A stretch of DNA of 64,000 bases from Nocardia exalbida NBRC 100660 (lineage in GTDB: Bacteria > Actinomycetota > Actinomycetes > Mycobacteriales > Mycobacteriaceae), in NCBI RefSeq assembly GCF_000308575.1, contig NZ_BAFZ01000002.1, forward strand, positions 1 to 64,000, written 5' to 3'. Below are positions 40,794-50,864 of the stretch, in pieces. The notes beneath the pieces are model-generated. The model searched no databases, was not told the origin of the DNA, and was given only the letters and a program-made list of their open reading frames with translations. Both the position numbers and the translations under genes were made by a program. Within the stretch, counting starts at the first letter, position 1, and each line of letters begins with the position of its first letter.

Positions 40794-42206
40794 ATGCGCC
40801 GACCGATGATCGTTCTCGCCGCCTGCGCGCTGGCTCTGCTGCCCGGTCAGCCCGCCTCGGCCGCCGCGCCATGGGGGCCGCTCGCGCCGCCGAACCCGTT
40901 CCTCGGGCCGCCCGGCGCCGCGACCATGCACGGCGACGCGGGATCCTCGGACGTGACGGCGCTCGCCGGGCCCGCCGCCGCGGGCGCGGTCGCGGCCTAT
41001 CCGCTGGCCTCCGCGTGCCCCACGCTGCTGGAAGGATCGGACCGCCTCGTGGTCGCCCTGTGCACCGCGATCGCGGGACAGACCCCGACGGTGCACCTGC
41101 TCGATCCCGCGGCGCCGGGCCCGCTGGTGGGTTCGCTCGCCGCACTGCCGTTGACCAGGGGAAGCCTGCTCGGCGGCGTGTACGCCTACCTCGACCAGGT
41201 CGACCGCTTGGTGGTCGTGGACGGCACCGACCGGCTGCTGCGCATCCGGCACGAGCGCGACGCGACGGGGGCGTGGCGGCTGATCAGCGAAGACTTCGCC
41301 GATCTCGGTCCGGTGCTCCCGGCCGGAGACGCGGTGACCGGACTCGTGCCGGACTGGTCGGGCAATGTGTGGTTCGCGTCCGGTCAGGACGTGGCCGGGT
41401 TCGTCACGGCTACCGGGGAGGTCGCGGCGCTCGCGTTGCCCGCGGGAGAGCGCGTGGCCAACAGCATCTCGTCGGCACCGGGCGGGCAGGTGGCGGTGGC
41501 CACGACGCACGCGCTGTACGAACTGCGCGCCACCGCGTCCGGCGTTCCCGAGATCGTGTGGCGCGCGCCGTACGACCGGGGATCGGCGCGCAAGCCGGGA
41601 CAGCTCAGTTGGGGCACCGGCTCTACCCCGACCTATTTCGGGCCGCGCACCGGTGCGGACTACCTGACCATCGTCGACAACGCCGACGAGCAGGTGCACG
41701 TCCTGGTATTCCGTTCGGGGACCGGCGACCTGGTATGCACGGCACCGGTGCTCGGTGAAGGCGCCCCGGGCAGCGAGAATTCGCCGGTCGGGGTCGGCCG
41801 CTCCGTCTTCGTGGCGAGCACATACGGATACCCCTACCCGGCGCTGCCGGAGGGTGCCGGACCGGCGGTGCCCCCGAGCGCGCCGTTCACCGGTGGCATG
41901 ACGCGCGTCGATGTGGACGGCGACGGATGCCGCGTGGTGTGGGAGAACACGGTGCGCAGCGCGGCCGTACCGCGCCTGTCCACGGCCGACGGCCTGCTGT
42001 ACACGGTCGCCCGCCTCGGCGCGGACCACACCACGCCCCTCGACGGGTACGCGTTCACCGTGCTCGACCCGGAAACCGGTGCGGTCACCGCCGCACAGCA
42101 CCTTCCCGGCACCGTCGTCGACGATCCGCTCCAAACCGCGCCGCTGATCACGCAGGACGGCCACCTGCTCCAAGGAACGGTCACCGGGATCCTGCGCGTC
42201 GGCTGA
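40794..42206 (+). CDS. Secreted beta-propeller-like protein
   Basis: A 470-residue protein with a clear Sec signal peptide (MRRPMIVLAACALALLPGQ then PASA-AAP). The mature part is Gly/Ala/Val-rich, with short repeated strand units (DRLVVALC, VYAYLDQVDRLVVVDG, GNVWFASGQDVAGF, GRSVFVASTYGYPYP) like a six- or seven-bladed propeller. It has two or three Cys residues that could form a disulfide. No catalytic motif is recognised. Function is unknown, with binding or a cell-envelope role likely. It stands alone between the methyltransferase and a long intergenic region. Confidence 0.8.
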   Translation: MRRPMIVLAACALALLPGQPASAAAPWGPLAPPNPFLGPPGAATMHGDAGSSDVTALAGPAAAGAVAAYPLASACPTLLEGSDRLVVALCTAIAGQTPTVHLLDPAAPGPLVGSLAALPLTRGSLLGGVYAYLDQVDRLVVVDGTDRLLRIRHERDATGAWRLISEDFADLGPVLPAGDAVTGLVPDWSGNVWFASGQDVAGFVTATGEVAALALPAGERVANSISSAPGGQVAVATTHALYELRATASGVPEIVWRAPYDRGSARKPGQLSWGTGSTPTYFGPRTGADYLTIVDNADEQVHVLVFRSGTGDLVCTAPVLGEGAPGSENSPVGVGRSVFVASTYGYPYPALPEGAGPAVPPSAPFTGGMTRVDVDGDGCRVVWENTVRSAAVPRLSTADGLLYTVARLGADHTTPLDGYAFTVLDPETGAVTAAQHLPGTVVDDPLQTAPLITQDGHLLQGTVTGILRVG

Positions 42207-43038
42207 GCCCACCCGATCCATTTCCGCCTCTGACCGGGACGCACCGTTCCGTCCGCGCGTCGACGAACTCGGTGGTGCGTCCAGCCGTGCACAGACGATC
42301 GCCTCGGCGAGGGAACGGGAACCGGCCGAGCACTGGACTGTGACGTGCGTCTCTCGAACTCGGCTGTGGTGGGGTCGATTTCGCGCGGTTCCAGCCCTCG
42401 TTGCGGCAGGTGAGGCGAAGATCACATAACCCGTTACGGTTGCGGCCGAGGTGCTGAATCGGGCTACGGGGCGGGGTGGGCGACCGCTCTTTCCCCAGCC
42501 GGTTAATCCGGAGCCTGTCGGGGAACTGGCCGGTCTTCCCTGCGCGCCACTATGTCCTTACCCGGTTTATTACCGCGTAAACAAACCTGTGGTCGCTTTC
42601 TTTCGTGTGCTGATCAGCAACCGTCAATTCTTGCAAATGAACGTGCAGGTGGGAGCCCATGTCAGCAACCATGGAGAGGTCTATCTTCCGTCCTGGCTAA
42701 CGCCTCGGAGAGGTTCCCGAGCTATTGCGGAGGCGATTCCCATCGAGTGTTTCGGGAGTGTCACCGAGGCGGTGCCCGGCCGTCGAAACAGTGATCGCGC
42801 GTGTCGCATGCGGTTAGCTGGCGGGGGGTGAAAGGGCGCGGCCACCAGGGTTTGCTGGGGCGCTGCTTTATACGCTTGACCTCGACGGGGAGGGTTGCGT
42901 AGGGATAACGATTGTGTAGAGTTGACGGTAACGCTGGCCGCAGCTCGAGCCGGACTCGCTGCGGCCAGCGGAACTCAAATGGGGGACTTCCGAACCGAAC
43001 TCACACCGCGTAGCTGCCGATTATCCCAGCTGCGTCGC
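42207..43038. other. Gene-free region of 830 bp with an inverted repeat
   Basis: No supported gene is seen. A plus-strand frame at 42451-42831 has low third-position G/C and poor composition. The part 42540-42930 is relatively AT-rich for this genome and includes repeated TCAGCAACC words. A structured non-coding RNA is possible but none is recognised. Confidence 0.55.
42932..42970. terminator. Stem-loop after the SpoIIM-like gene
   Basis: CGCTGGCCGCAG and CTGCGGCCAGCG form a perfect 12-bp stem around a 15-nt loop that can itself pair. It lies 69 bp downstream of the minus-strand gene that ends at 43039. No T-tract follows on either strand, so a termination role is likely but not certain. Confidence 0.5.
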
Positions 43039-44055
43039 TCAGGGTGTGCTGAATGTTGGCTGCGTCACAGCGGACGGCTGATCGCCGGATGTCGCGGAAT
43101 CCGTGCTCGCCTGCTCCGTGACCGCGCGGCGACCCACCCCGAACACGTACACCAGGAACAACGCCTCGGCGGTGAAGCCGATCGCGAGGCGAATCGGCGT
43201 CGGCAGCGGGCTCGGTGTCACGAATCCCTCGATGAAGCCGCACACCAGCAGCACTCCGACCAGGCCGAGCGCGACGGTTGCGGTCGCCCGTCCCTGCCTC
43301 GCCACCGCCTCCACGCGGCTGAGCCGTCCCGGATCGATCAGCGTCCAACCGAGTTTCAGGCCCACGCCGCCCGCGACGAACACCGCGGTGAGCTCCAGCG
43401 TGCCGTGCGGAAGGATGAACCCGAAGAACGAGTCCAGCCGCCCCGCGTCGGCCATCAGCCCGGCGCTGACGCCCAGATTGAGCGCGTTCATGAACAACAG
43501 ATAGACCGCGGGCAGGATCAGTACGCCGGTGAACAAGGCGATGGCGGTCACCCACGCGTTGTTGGTCCACACCTGTGCGGCGAAGGCGCCCTGCGGATGC
43601 TCCGAGTAGTACGTCTCGAACGCGCCGCCCGGTGCGGTGAGACTTCCGGTGTCCGCCGGGATTCCGAGTACTTCGCGCGCCGACTCGAATCGGTCCACCC
43701 AGACGGCCAAGCCGGCCGATACGCACAAGAACACCGCGGCCACCCCGACCCACCACGGCCAGGACCGGTAGAGCGCCGCGGGGAAGCGGTAGCCGAAGAA
43801 CCGGCCGATCTCCTGCCAGGTGTCGGCTCGGGTCCCGAGTACCCGGCCGCGCGCACGCGCCAGCAGTGCGCTCAGCCCGGCGATCAGCTCCGGGTCGGGG
43901 CTGTGCGACTGCAACCGTGCCAGCTGCTGGGAGGTGCGGCGGTAGAGCGTGACGAGTTCGTCCGCCTCCGCGCCGGTCAGCCTGCTCCGTTTGGACAAGT
44001 AGTCGAGCCGGTCCCACGCCCTGCGGTGCGCCAGGCTGTATGCGTCAACGTCCAT
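43039..44055 (-). CDS. Stage II sporulation protein M-like membrane protein (Rv3694c-like)
   Basis: A 338-residue integral membrane protein of the SpoIIM/DUF95 family. About 95 cytosolic helical residues (MDVDAYSLAHRRAWDRLDYL and following) come first, then five or six hydrophobic segments, with the family motif FGFILPHGTLELTAVFVAGG. The tail is polar and Thr/Ser-rich. The ATG at 44055 is preceded by GGGAGG. It is divergent to the RDD gene, 43 bp apart, as in the Rv3694c/Rv3695 pair. It is part of a set of MoxR-associated envelope genes. Confidence 0.88.
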   Translation of the reverse strand: MDVDAYSLAHRRAWDRLDYLSKRSRLTGAEADELVTLYRRTSQQLARLQSHSPDPELIAGLSALLARARGRVLGTRADTWQEIGRFFGYRFPAALYRSWPWWVGVAAVFLCVSAGLAVWVDRFESAREVLGIPADTGSLTAPGGAFETYYSEHPQGAFAAQVWTNNAWVTAIALFTGVLILPAVYLLFMNALNLGVSAGLMADAGRLDSFFGFILPHGTLELTAVFVAGGVGLKLGWTLIDPGRLSRVEAVARQGRATATVALGLVGVLLVCGFIEGFVTPSPLPTPIRLAIGFTAEALFLVYVFGVGRRAVTEQASTDSATSGDQPSAVTQPTFSTP

Positions 44056-44098
44056 TCGGTTGCCTCCCACTCCCGCCGGTCGCAAGAATGCTATCGAC

Positions 44099-44899
44099 AT
44101 GGCTGAATTCACCACCGGCGAAGCAGTGGCCCTGGAGCTGCCGATCGCCCGGATCCCCACCAGGGCGAGCGCGTTCCTGATCGACGTGCTGGCCCAGTGC
44201 ACGCTGGCTTTCGCGCTGCTGTTCGCGATCGTCACGCTGCTGCTGCCCGCCGGCGTCGACTCGGCCTGGCTGGACGTGGTGATGCTGGTCACCATCGTGA
44301 CCGTGCTGGTCGGGTATCCGGTGGCCTGCGAGACCGCTTGGCGGGGGCGGACACTGGGCAAGCTGATGCTCGGGCTGCGCGTGGTGCGCGCCGACGGGGG
44401 GCCGATCGACTTCCGGCACGCGCTCACCCGCGGCTTGGCGGGCGCGATCGTCGATTTCTGGATGCTCGGCGGGTTCGGCGCCATCGCGGTACTCACCTCG
44501 ATGTGCTCGCCGCACGCGCGGCGGATCGGTGACGTGCTCGCGGGCACCGTGGTCGTGCACGCGCAGCGCCCGCTGCCACCGCCCGCGCTCGCGATCGCGC
44601 CGCCGTGGCTGACCGGATGGAGCGCGCAGCTCGATCTGTCCGGACTGCCGGAGGAGCTCGCCTTGGCGGTGCGGCAGTACCTGACGCGGTTGCGCACCCT
44701 GACGCCCGCGGCGCGGCACCAGCTGGGCACGGCGCTCGTGGGCGAGGTGTGCGGGCGGCTGCGCGTCGCGCCGCCTGCCGGTTACCCGCCGGCGCAGATC
44801 CTCGGCGCGGTCATCGCCGAACGACAGCGCCGGGTGCTGCCCGCGCCGATGTACCCGGTGTTCCCGCCGCGCGTGGGTCAGCCGTTCGCCGCGACGTAG
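44099..44899 (+). CDS. RDD-family membrane protein (Rv3695-like)
   Basis: A 266-residue protein. The RDD domain covers residues 15-160, with RIPTRASAFLIDVLAQ, the central ETAWRGRTLGKLMLGLRVVR, and HARRIGDVLAGTVVVH, and three or four membrane segments. The last 100 residues are a cytosolic helical region (YLTRLRTLTPAARHQLGTAL). The ATG at 44099 fits the family start. The upstream extension to 44060 lacks a ribosome site. Its 3' end overlaps the deaminase gene by 22 bp on the other strand. Confidence 0.88.
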   Translation: MAEFTTGEAVALELPIARIPTRASAFLIDVLAQCTLAFALLFAIVTLLLPAGVDSAWLDVVMLVTIVTVLVGYPVACETAWRGRTLGKLMLGLRVVRADGGPIDFRHALTRGLAGAIVDFWMLGGFGAIAVLTSMCSPHARRIGDVLAGTVVVHAQRPLPPPALAIAPPWLTGWSAQLDLSGLPEELALAVRQYLTRLRTLTPAARHQLGTALVGEVCGRLRVAPPAGYPPAQILGAVIAERQRRVLPAPMYPVFPPRVGQPFAAT

Positions 44900-45897
44900 T
44901 CGTCCACCTCGCGAAGGAACGCGTCCTGCCGGGCCGGCGTCAGCCAGGAAGCGCGGAACGAATTCCTGGCCAGCTCGGCCAGCCGATCGATGCCGAGGCC
45001 GGCGTGCTCGGCGAGTGCGAGGTAGTTGTCGGCCACGTACGCCCCGAAGTAGGCGGGGTCGTCGCTGTTGACCGTCACCGTCAGCCCGCGATCGAGCAGG
45101 CCGACGATCTGCGCGGACTTCATCTCGGCGGTGACGAAGGAGTTCGACACCGGACAGCAGGTGAGCGCGATTCCCTTGGCCGCGGCCAGTTCGACCAGAC
45201 GATCGTCCTCGACGATGTTCGTGCCGTGGTCGAGGCGGTCGACGGCGATGTCCTCCAGCGCCTGGCGGATGTGCTCGACCGAATCCGGCTGGTCGATGTC
45301 GCAGTGCATGGTCAGCAGGAAGCCTTCGGCACGGGCGCGCTCGAAGACGGCGGCGAACTTGCTCGGCGGGTTGCCGCGCTCGTCGGAATCCAGCCCGACT
45401 CCGAGGATCCAGCTCTTGTACGGCAACGCCTCCAGCAGCGTCGCCATGGCGTACTCCGCGGAGTGATCGCGCAGGAAGCACAGGATCAGCTCGGCGGATA
45501 TCCCCAACTCCCGCCGCGCTCGCGCGATCGCCGACCGGTAGCCGCTGATCACCGTGGGAAACGGGATCCCGCGCCCGGTGTGCGCCTGCGGATCGAAGAA
45601 CAACTCGGCATGGCGCACGCCTTGGCCGTGCGCCCGGCGCAGATAGTCGAATGCGAGGTCGTGGAAGTCCTCCGGGCGCTGGAGAACGCGCATCGCGGGG
45701 TAGTAGACCCGGAGGAACGACGTCAGGTCGTGGAAGCGATAGGTCTGCTTCACCTCGTCCACGGTCTTCTCCGGCAGCTCGATGCCGTTTCGCCGGGCGA
45801 GGAGGAACTTCAGCTCCGGCTCCAGCGTGCCTTCCAGATGCAGGTGCAGCTCCGCTTTCGGCAGTCCACGGACGAAGGCGGCGAGATCTGAGGCCAT
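44878..45897 (-). CDS. Adenosine/adenine deaminase family protein
   Basis: A 339-residue amidohydrolase of the adenosine deaminase superfamily, closer in sequence to bacterial adenine deaminases (RGIPFPTVISGYRSAI, LGVGLDSDERGNPPSKF). The metal ligands are in AELHLHLEGT and in NSDDPAYFGAY near the C-terminus. The usual catalytic HAGE motif is replaced by MHCDID, so the general-acid Glu is missing at its normal place. This variant may define another purine-like substrate. The convergent overlap with the RDD gene is 22 bp. It separates the DUF58 gene from the SpoIIM/RDD pair, which are adjacent in M. tuberculosis. Confidence 0.85.
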   Translation of the reverse strand: MASDLAAFVRGLPKAELHLHLEGTLEPELKFLLARRNGIELPEKTVDEVKQTYRFHDLTSFLRVYYPAMRVLQRPEDFHDLAFDYLRRAHGQGVRHAELFFDPQAHTGRGIPFPTVISGYRSAIARARRELGISAELILCFLRDHSAEYAMATLLEALPYKSWILGVGLDSDERGNPPSKFAAVFERARAEGFLLTMHCDIDQPDSVEHIRQALEDIAVDRLDHGTNIVEDDRLVELAAAKGIALTCCPVSNSFVTAEMKSAQIVGLLDRGLTVTVNSDDPAYFGAYVADNYLALAEHAGLGIDRLAELARNSFRASWLTPARQDAFLREVDDYVAANG

Positions 45898-45913
45898 GGG
45901 GCCATGATCCTCC

Positions 45914-47209
45914 TCAGAGTGCGCCGGATTGCTTCAGTTCCAGGTATTCGTCCGCCAAGGCCTCCGGCAGTCGTTCCGGTGACGCGGCGACGACCGCGAT
46001 ACCGGTGCGGCGCAGCGATTCCTGGACCAGCGCGCGTTCGGCGAGGACGGATTCGGCCGCGGCCGCGGCGTAGAGGTCGGCGAGGCTGTCGCGGCGGGTG
46101 GCGGCCGCGGCGACATCGGGGTCGGTCACCGAGACGATGAGCACTCGGTGCCGCTGCGCCAGCACCGGCAGCACGGGCAACAGGTTCTCCTCGACCGCGG
46201 CGCCGTCCAGGCTGGTGAACCAGACGACCAGGCTGCGGCGGCGGGTGCGCTGGATGGCCGCCCGCACCAGCCCGGCGCTGTCGGTATCGACGAGCGCGGG
46301 GGTGATGCCCGCCATCGCGTGCATCAGCTTCAGCTGCAAACCTTTCCCGCCGATACCCCGGACTTCGGCGCGGGCTCGCCGGTCGAAGGCGAGCAGGTCG
46401 ACCGAGTCTCCCGCGGCCGCGGCCAGGCCACCGAGCAGCAGGGCCGCCTCGATGCTCGCGTCCAAGCGGGTGCCGTCGCCCACCCGGCCCGCGCTGACCC
46501 GGCCGGTGTCCAGCAGCATCAGCATGTGCCGGTTGCGCTCCGGGCGCCAGGTGCGGACCAGGACGTCGGTGGCGCGGGCGGTGGCGCGCCAGTCGATGGC
46601 GCGGACATCGTCCCCGGCGACGTACTCGCGGAAGGAGTCGAATTCGGTGCCCTGCCCGCGCAGGTTGGCCACATTGCGGCCTTCCAGGTGTTGCAACCGC
46701 TTGACCTTCGAGCGCAACAGCCGTTCGGCGCGGAACGCGGGCAGCGCGCGTACCCGGGCGGGCACGTCGTGCCTGGTCTGCTTGCCCGCCAGCCCGAGCG
46801 GGCCGAGCAGGCGCACGGTGACCTGGCCGGCGACCCGATCGCCGCGATAGGTGGGCGTGAGCGCGGTGCGGAAGCGGACCTTGGTGCCCGGCGCGAGATC
46901 CAGTTCGTGCGTGCGGTTTCCGGCGCGTGCGCTGCCTGGCCAGTCGTCCCACACGGTGCCGTGCAGCGTGCGTGCCCCGGTGTTGACCGCGACGAGCTCC
47001 ACCTCGACGGAGCGCCCGAGCCGCACCGTGGTGAGTGCCTCGCGAGACAGCGCCAGGTCGCGCGACCGTCCCACCGCGCCGAGATCGATGAGCAGCCCGG
47101 CCGCCAGGGCACAGGTCACCACGACCACGCCGAGCACGGACGGCAGGACCAGGGTGACGAACAGGGCCGCCACGCCTGCCGCGGCGGCCAGCCGACCGGT
47201 GACGACCAT
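45914..47209 (-). CDS. DUF58 protein with vWA-like domain (Rv3693-like)
   Basis: A 431-residue protein anchored by two N-terminal hydrophobic helices (about residues 5-45). After an extracytoplasmic-type beta region it has the DUF58 signature FREYVAGDDVRAIDWRATAR, followed by a vWA-like fold. Its metal site reads LLDTGRVS rather than the canonical DxSxS. It typically works with a MoxR ATPase in assembling or activating envelope complexes. The ATG at 47209 is 3 bp after the moxR stop. Confidence 0.9.
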   Translation of the reverse strand: MVVTGRLAAAAGVAALFVTLVLPSVLGVVVVTCALAAGLLIDLGAVGRSRDLALSREALTTVRLGRSVEVELVAVNTGARTLHGTVWDDWPGSARAGNRTHELDLAPGTKVRFRTALTPTYRGDRVAGQVTVRLLGPLGLAGKQTRHDVPARVRALPAFRAERLLRSKVKRLQHLEGRNVANLRGQGTEFDSFREYVAGDDVRAIDWRATARATDVLVRTWRPERNRHMLMLLDTGRVSAGRVGDGTRLDASIEAALLLGGLAAAAGDSVDLLAFDRRARAEVRGIGGKGLQLKLMHAMAGITPALVDTDSAGLVRAAIQRTRRRSLVVWFTSLDGAAVEENLLPVLPVLAQRHRVLIVSVTDPDVAAAATRRDSLADLYAAAAAESVLAERALVQESLRRTGIAVVAASPERLPEALADEYLELKQSGAL

Positions 47210-47212
47210 GCG

Positions 47213-48190
<978 letters not shown>

Positions 48191-48257
48191 TCGATCTCCT
48201 GTGGTTCGCGGGCGTTCCCGGATGCCGTGGGCCGGGCGAGGATTGGGCGAAGGCGTC

Positions 48258-49355
48258 TCATCCGACCTCCGATTCGATCCATTCGAGCTGAGCGGCGACC
48301 ACCCGCAGGGTCCCCGGATCGGGCACCGGGCCGAACAAGGCGGCCCCGATCTGGGCGGGGTGGGCTCCGACGCGCGCGGCGACCGCGGCGACGATGCGGT
48401 CCGGCGGGGTGTCGGCCGTGATGCCGAGCGGGGCGCGGATGCGGCGCAGCGTGGCCGCCCGCAGCTTCCCGGCGACGTGGTCGTGGTCTTTCGAGCGGCG
48501 GTACAGGGCGGCGTGGCCTGCGAGCAGTTCGTTCGCCGCCACCTCGACCGGGCGGGGCTCACGCACCAGTGCGCCCCGCCTGCGGGCCCGCCACCACACC
48601 ACCAATGCGGCGGCGATCAGGAATTGCACGCCGCCGTAGAAGACCGGCGCGGGCAGCCGGTCCCAGATCGGGTCGTCGCCCGCCCCGAAGCCGGGGCGGC
48701 TTGGCGGCGGGACATCGGGCAGATCCGGTGGCGGCTGTGGCGGCGGCGGGGTGGGCGCGGTGGGCGCACCGCAGGATTGCAGGGCGCCGTAGACCAGCAG
48801 CAGCAACGCGGCCGTCGCGGCGAGCGCCGCCCAGAACCGGGGGTCGCGCAGCAGATCGGGCAGCGGGGGAAGCCTGCGCCTGGTGCGCGGCGCCTTCTCG
48901 ACCGCCTCGATCTCGACCGGTTCCGGCGCGGGTGGCGGCGCGGAGGCGGAGAACCGGTCGGCGTATTCCAGCCTGCGGTATTCGTCTTCGGTGGCGCGGC
49001 GTCCGCCGTAGACCACCTCGTCGAAACTGTGTGCGGCGGGTTGGATCTCGGTGGCGACCTCGAGCGGCAACGCTGTCGTCACGTCGTCGGCGGTTTCCCG
49101 CGCGGTGCGCGAGCGCCGGACCTCCAGCACGCCACCCTGTTCCAGGCCGCGCAGCACGGCACGGAAACGTTCCCGCAATGCACGGTCGAAATCGCGGTGC
49201 CGCGCGGCGGATTCGGCGGCGGCCCGATGATCGGCGGCGGCGCCGAGCCGCGGCGCGCCGGGCGCCGGGTCGTCGGTCGCGTGGGGACCCTTGGTCAGCC
49301 GGATCTCACCAGGATGCCGAGCCGACGGGATCTCCGGCGGTGTCGGATCGCTCAT
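48258..49355 (-). CDS. DUF4129/DUF4350-type membrane protein (Rv3691-like)
   Basis: A 365-residue protein. The N-terminal cytosolic part has the DUF4129-like string HRDFDRALRERFRAVLRGLE and TADDVTTALP. Two transmembrane helices (ALAATAALLLLVYGALQSCG and VFYGGVQFLIAAALVVWWRA) flank a Pro-rich extracytoplasmic loop. The C-terminal part (ANELLAGHAALYRRSKDHDH, then AATLRRIRAPLGI) resembles the end of DUF4350. The ATG at 49355 overlaps the upstream stop (ATGA), with CAGGAG before it. It ends 67 bp before the moxR start. Confidence 0.82.
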   Translation of the reverse strand: MSDPTPPEIPSARHPGEIRLTKGPHATDDPAPGAPRLGAAADHRAAAESAARHRDFDRALRERFRAVLRGLEQGGVLEVRRSRTARETADDVTTALPLEVATEIQPAAHSFDEVVYGGRRATEDEYRRLEYADRFSASAPPPAPEPVEIEAVEKAPRTRRRLPPLPDLLRDPRFWAALAATAALLLLVYGALQSCGAPTAPTPPPPQPPPDLPDVPPPSRPGFGAGDDPIWDRLPAPVFYGGVQFLIAAALVVWWRARRRGALVREPRPVEVAANELLAGHAALYRRSKDHDHVAGKLRAATLRRIRAPLGITADTPPDRIVAAVAARVGAHPAQIGAALFGPVPDPGTLRVVAAQLEWIESEVG

Positions 49356-50224
49356 CGCGTCTCCTGCCGGGGAATGCGAATGTCCAATCCCTCCCTGCGG
49401 CAACGGCGATCGAGGTAGCACACCACGCGCGACGACGCCTCGACCACCTCGCCGAAGGCCGTCAGCAGCAGCACCGCCGACGTGGTCAGCACGATCACCG
49501 GCCACCGGTGCGTGCCGGAGAAGTCCGAGACGTACAGCGGGATGGCCAGCAGCGGGATGGCCAGCAGCCCGAACAGGACGCGTTGCGCGATCCAGAGCCC
49601 GACGGTCGGCCACTCCGCGCCTTCGGCGAGCAGCTTGGCGCGGGCGATTCCATCGCGGTGCGAGGTGCGCTCCACGAACAGCACCGGCACCGCTACCCAG
49701 CGGCGGGCGCGCAGCCAGCCCAGCCAGAGCACCGCGAGCGGCAGCGTCACGATGGGCAAGCCGCTCACCGCGAGCACGCCGACGCCCACCAGCGTGAACA
49801 ACAGCTGGAACACCAGCAGCGGGCCGAGCGTCGCACCGAACCGGCGCAACGCGGTCCTGCGGCCGATCGGCGCGCCACCGACGGTCGCGAGCCCAAGGGC
49901 CACGGTCGTGCCGCGTAACGCGAACCGCAGCAACCAGGCACAGGCCGCGGTGGACCCGATCGCCGCCCAGGCGGTGCCCGCGTCGGAACCGCCGGTCAGC
50001 TCGGAGACGCCCGCGGTCACCGCGACGACCACGGTCTCGGCCAGCAGCAAGCCCGGCACGATCGAACCGGCGATGGCGCGGATGTTCGCCTGGATCAGCG
50101 CGAACGGCGCATCGAGCAGTTCACGGAAACTCAGCGGTCGGATCGGCACCGTCGTTCCAGGAGACCCTGGTACCGGATCTGTTCCCGCCCCGACGGCGCC
50201 GGCCGGTTCGGCGGCTGGCAGCAC
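49352..50224 (-). CDS. Integral membrane protein (Rv3690-like)
   Basis: A 290-residue protein with about six hydrophobic segments, for example GSIVPGLLLAETVVVAVTAG, LLVFQLLFTLVGVGVLAVSG and VLFGLLAIPLLAIPLYV. The N-terminus is Pro/Gly-rich and cytosolic (IRPLSFRELLDAPFALIQAN). It is the first gene of the MoxR operon and is overlapped by the next gene. The molecular role is unknown. Confidence 0.85.
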   Translation of the reverse strand: MLPAAEPAGAVGAGTDPVPGSPGTTVPIRPLSFRELLDAPFALIQANIRAIAGSIVPGLLLAETVVVAVTAGVSELTGGSDAGTAWAAIGSTAACAWLLRFALRGTTVALGLATVGGAPIGRRTALRRFGATLGPLLVFQLLFTLVGVGVLAVSGLPIVTLPLAVLWLGWLRARRWVAVPVLFVERTSHRDGIARAKLLAEGAEWPTVGLWIAQRVLFGLLAIPLLAIPLYVSDFSGTHRWPVIVLTTSAVLLLTAFGEVVEASSRVVCYLDRRCRREGLDIRIPRQETR

Positions 50225-50240
50225 GGGCCGAGTCTAGCCG

Positions 50241-50780
50241 TCAGCGGCGCAGTAAGCGGTCCACCACCTGCCGGTAGCGAACCGGATCGATGGGCGGGAG
50301 CCCCAGCAGCGCGCGCAGGTACACGCCGTCGCCCACGAGCCGGATGAGGTCGGCCTGGACCGGGTCGGCGACCTCCGCGTCCAGACCGTCCGACCAGGCG
50401 TTCATCATCTCGACCAGCGCCTGCTGTACCTCGTCGGGCTCCGGTGTGGCGTCGATCGTGCGCATGGTCGCGAGCATGGACCGATAGAGCTCCAGTTCCA
50501 CCGCTTCCGCCGCGTCGTCCGGGTTCGGCGTCTGTAGGTACCACTCGGCTACCGAGCCGCCTCTGGCGACCGCGCCGTCCAGCTGCTTGCCCGCACGGTC
50601 GGCCAGCCTGCGGACCAGGCCCGCGAGCAGCGCGTCCTTGCTCTTGAAGTGATAGAGCAAGCCGCCTTTGGAGACGCCCGCGGTGGCCGCCACGTTCTCC
50701 AATGTCACTTGCGACATGCCTTTTTCCAGCAGCAAGGTCTCGAGCGCGTCCAGGATGCGGTCGCGGGTGTCAGCGGTCAC
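50241..50780 (-). CDS. TetR-family repressor of the adjacent exporter
   Basis: A 179-residue TetR regulator. The HTH lies in residues 5-50 (TRDRILDALETLLLEKGMSQ, then NVAATAGVSKGGLLYHFKSK), followed by a helical ligand-binding domain with DGVYLRALLGLPPID. The start is GTG at 50780. A TATAGT -10 box sits 6 nt upstream, so the mRNA is probably leaderless. Two near-identical palindromes in the divergent promoter fit its operators. It likely represses itself and the DHA2 exporter until an exported compound binds. Confidence 0.92.
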   Translation of the reverse strand: MTADTRDRILDALETLLLEKGMSQVTLENVAATAGVSKGGLLYHFKSKDALLAGLVRRLADRAGKQLDGAVARGGSVAEWYLQTPNPDDAAEAVELELYRSMLATMRTIDATPEPDEVQQALVEMMNAWSDGLDAEVADPVQADLIRLVGDGVYLRALLGLPPIDPVRYRQVVDRLLRR

Positions 50781-50786
50781 GGCTCG

Positions 50787-50805
50787 ACTATACCGTCCGG
50801 ACGGT
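50787..50805. promoter_or_regulatory. TetR operator 1 overlapping the tetR -10 box
   Basis: ACTATACCGTCCGGACGGT contains the perfect palindrome ACCGTCCGGACGGT (50792-50805). Its left end, read on the minus strand, is the TATAGT -10 box of tetR. Confidence 0.82.
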
Positions 50806-50814
50806 TGGTCAGTT

Positions 50815-50834
50815 ACTATACCGTCTGGACGGTA
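50815..50834. promoter_or_regulatory. TetR operator 2 before the exporter gene
   Basis: ACTATACCGTCTGGACGGTA repeats operator 1 with one centre change, exactly 28 bp further on. TACTAT here can serve as a plus-strand -10 box for the exporter, whose ATG is at 50865. Confidence 0.82.
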
Positions 50835-50864
50835 AGAAAATGGACGACGGAAGTCGAGAAAGTC

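Noticed and set aside
42451..42831. Plus-strand frame of 126 codons in the long gap
   Set aside because: Third-position G/C is low, there is no ribosome site, and the composition looks non-coding.
42560..42900. ydaO-type c-di-AMP riboswitch
   Set aside because: A few GGUGAA-like words are present, but the conserved core could not be assembled.
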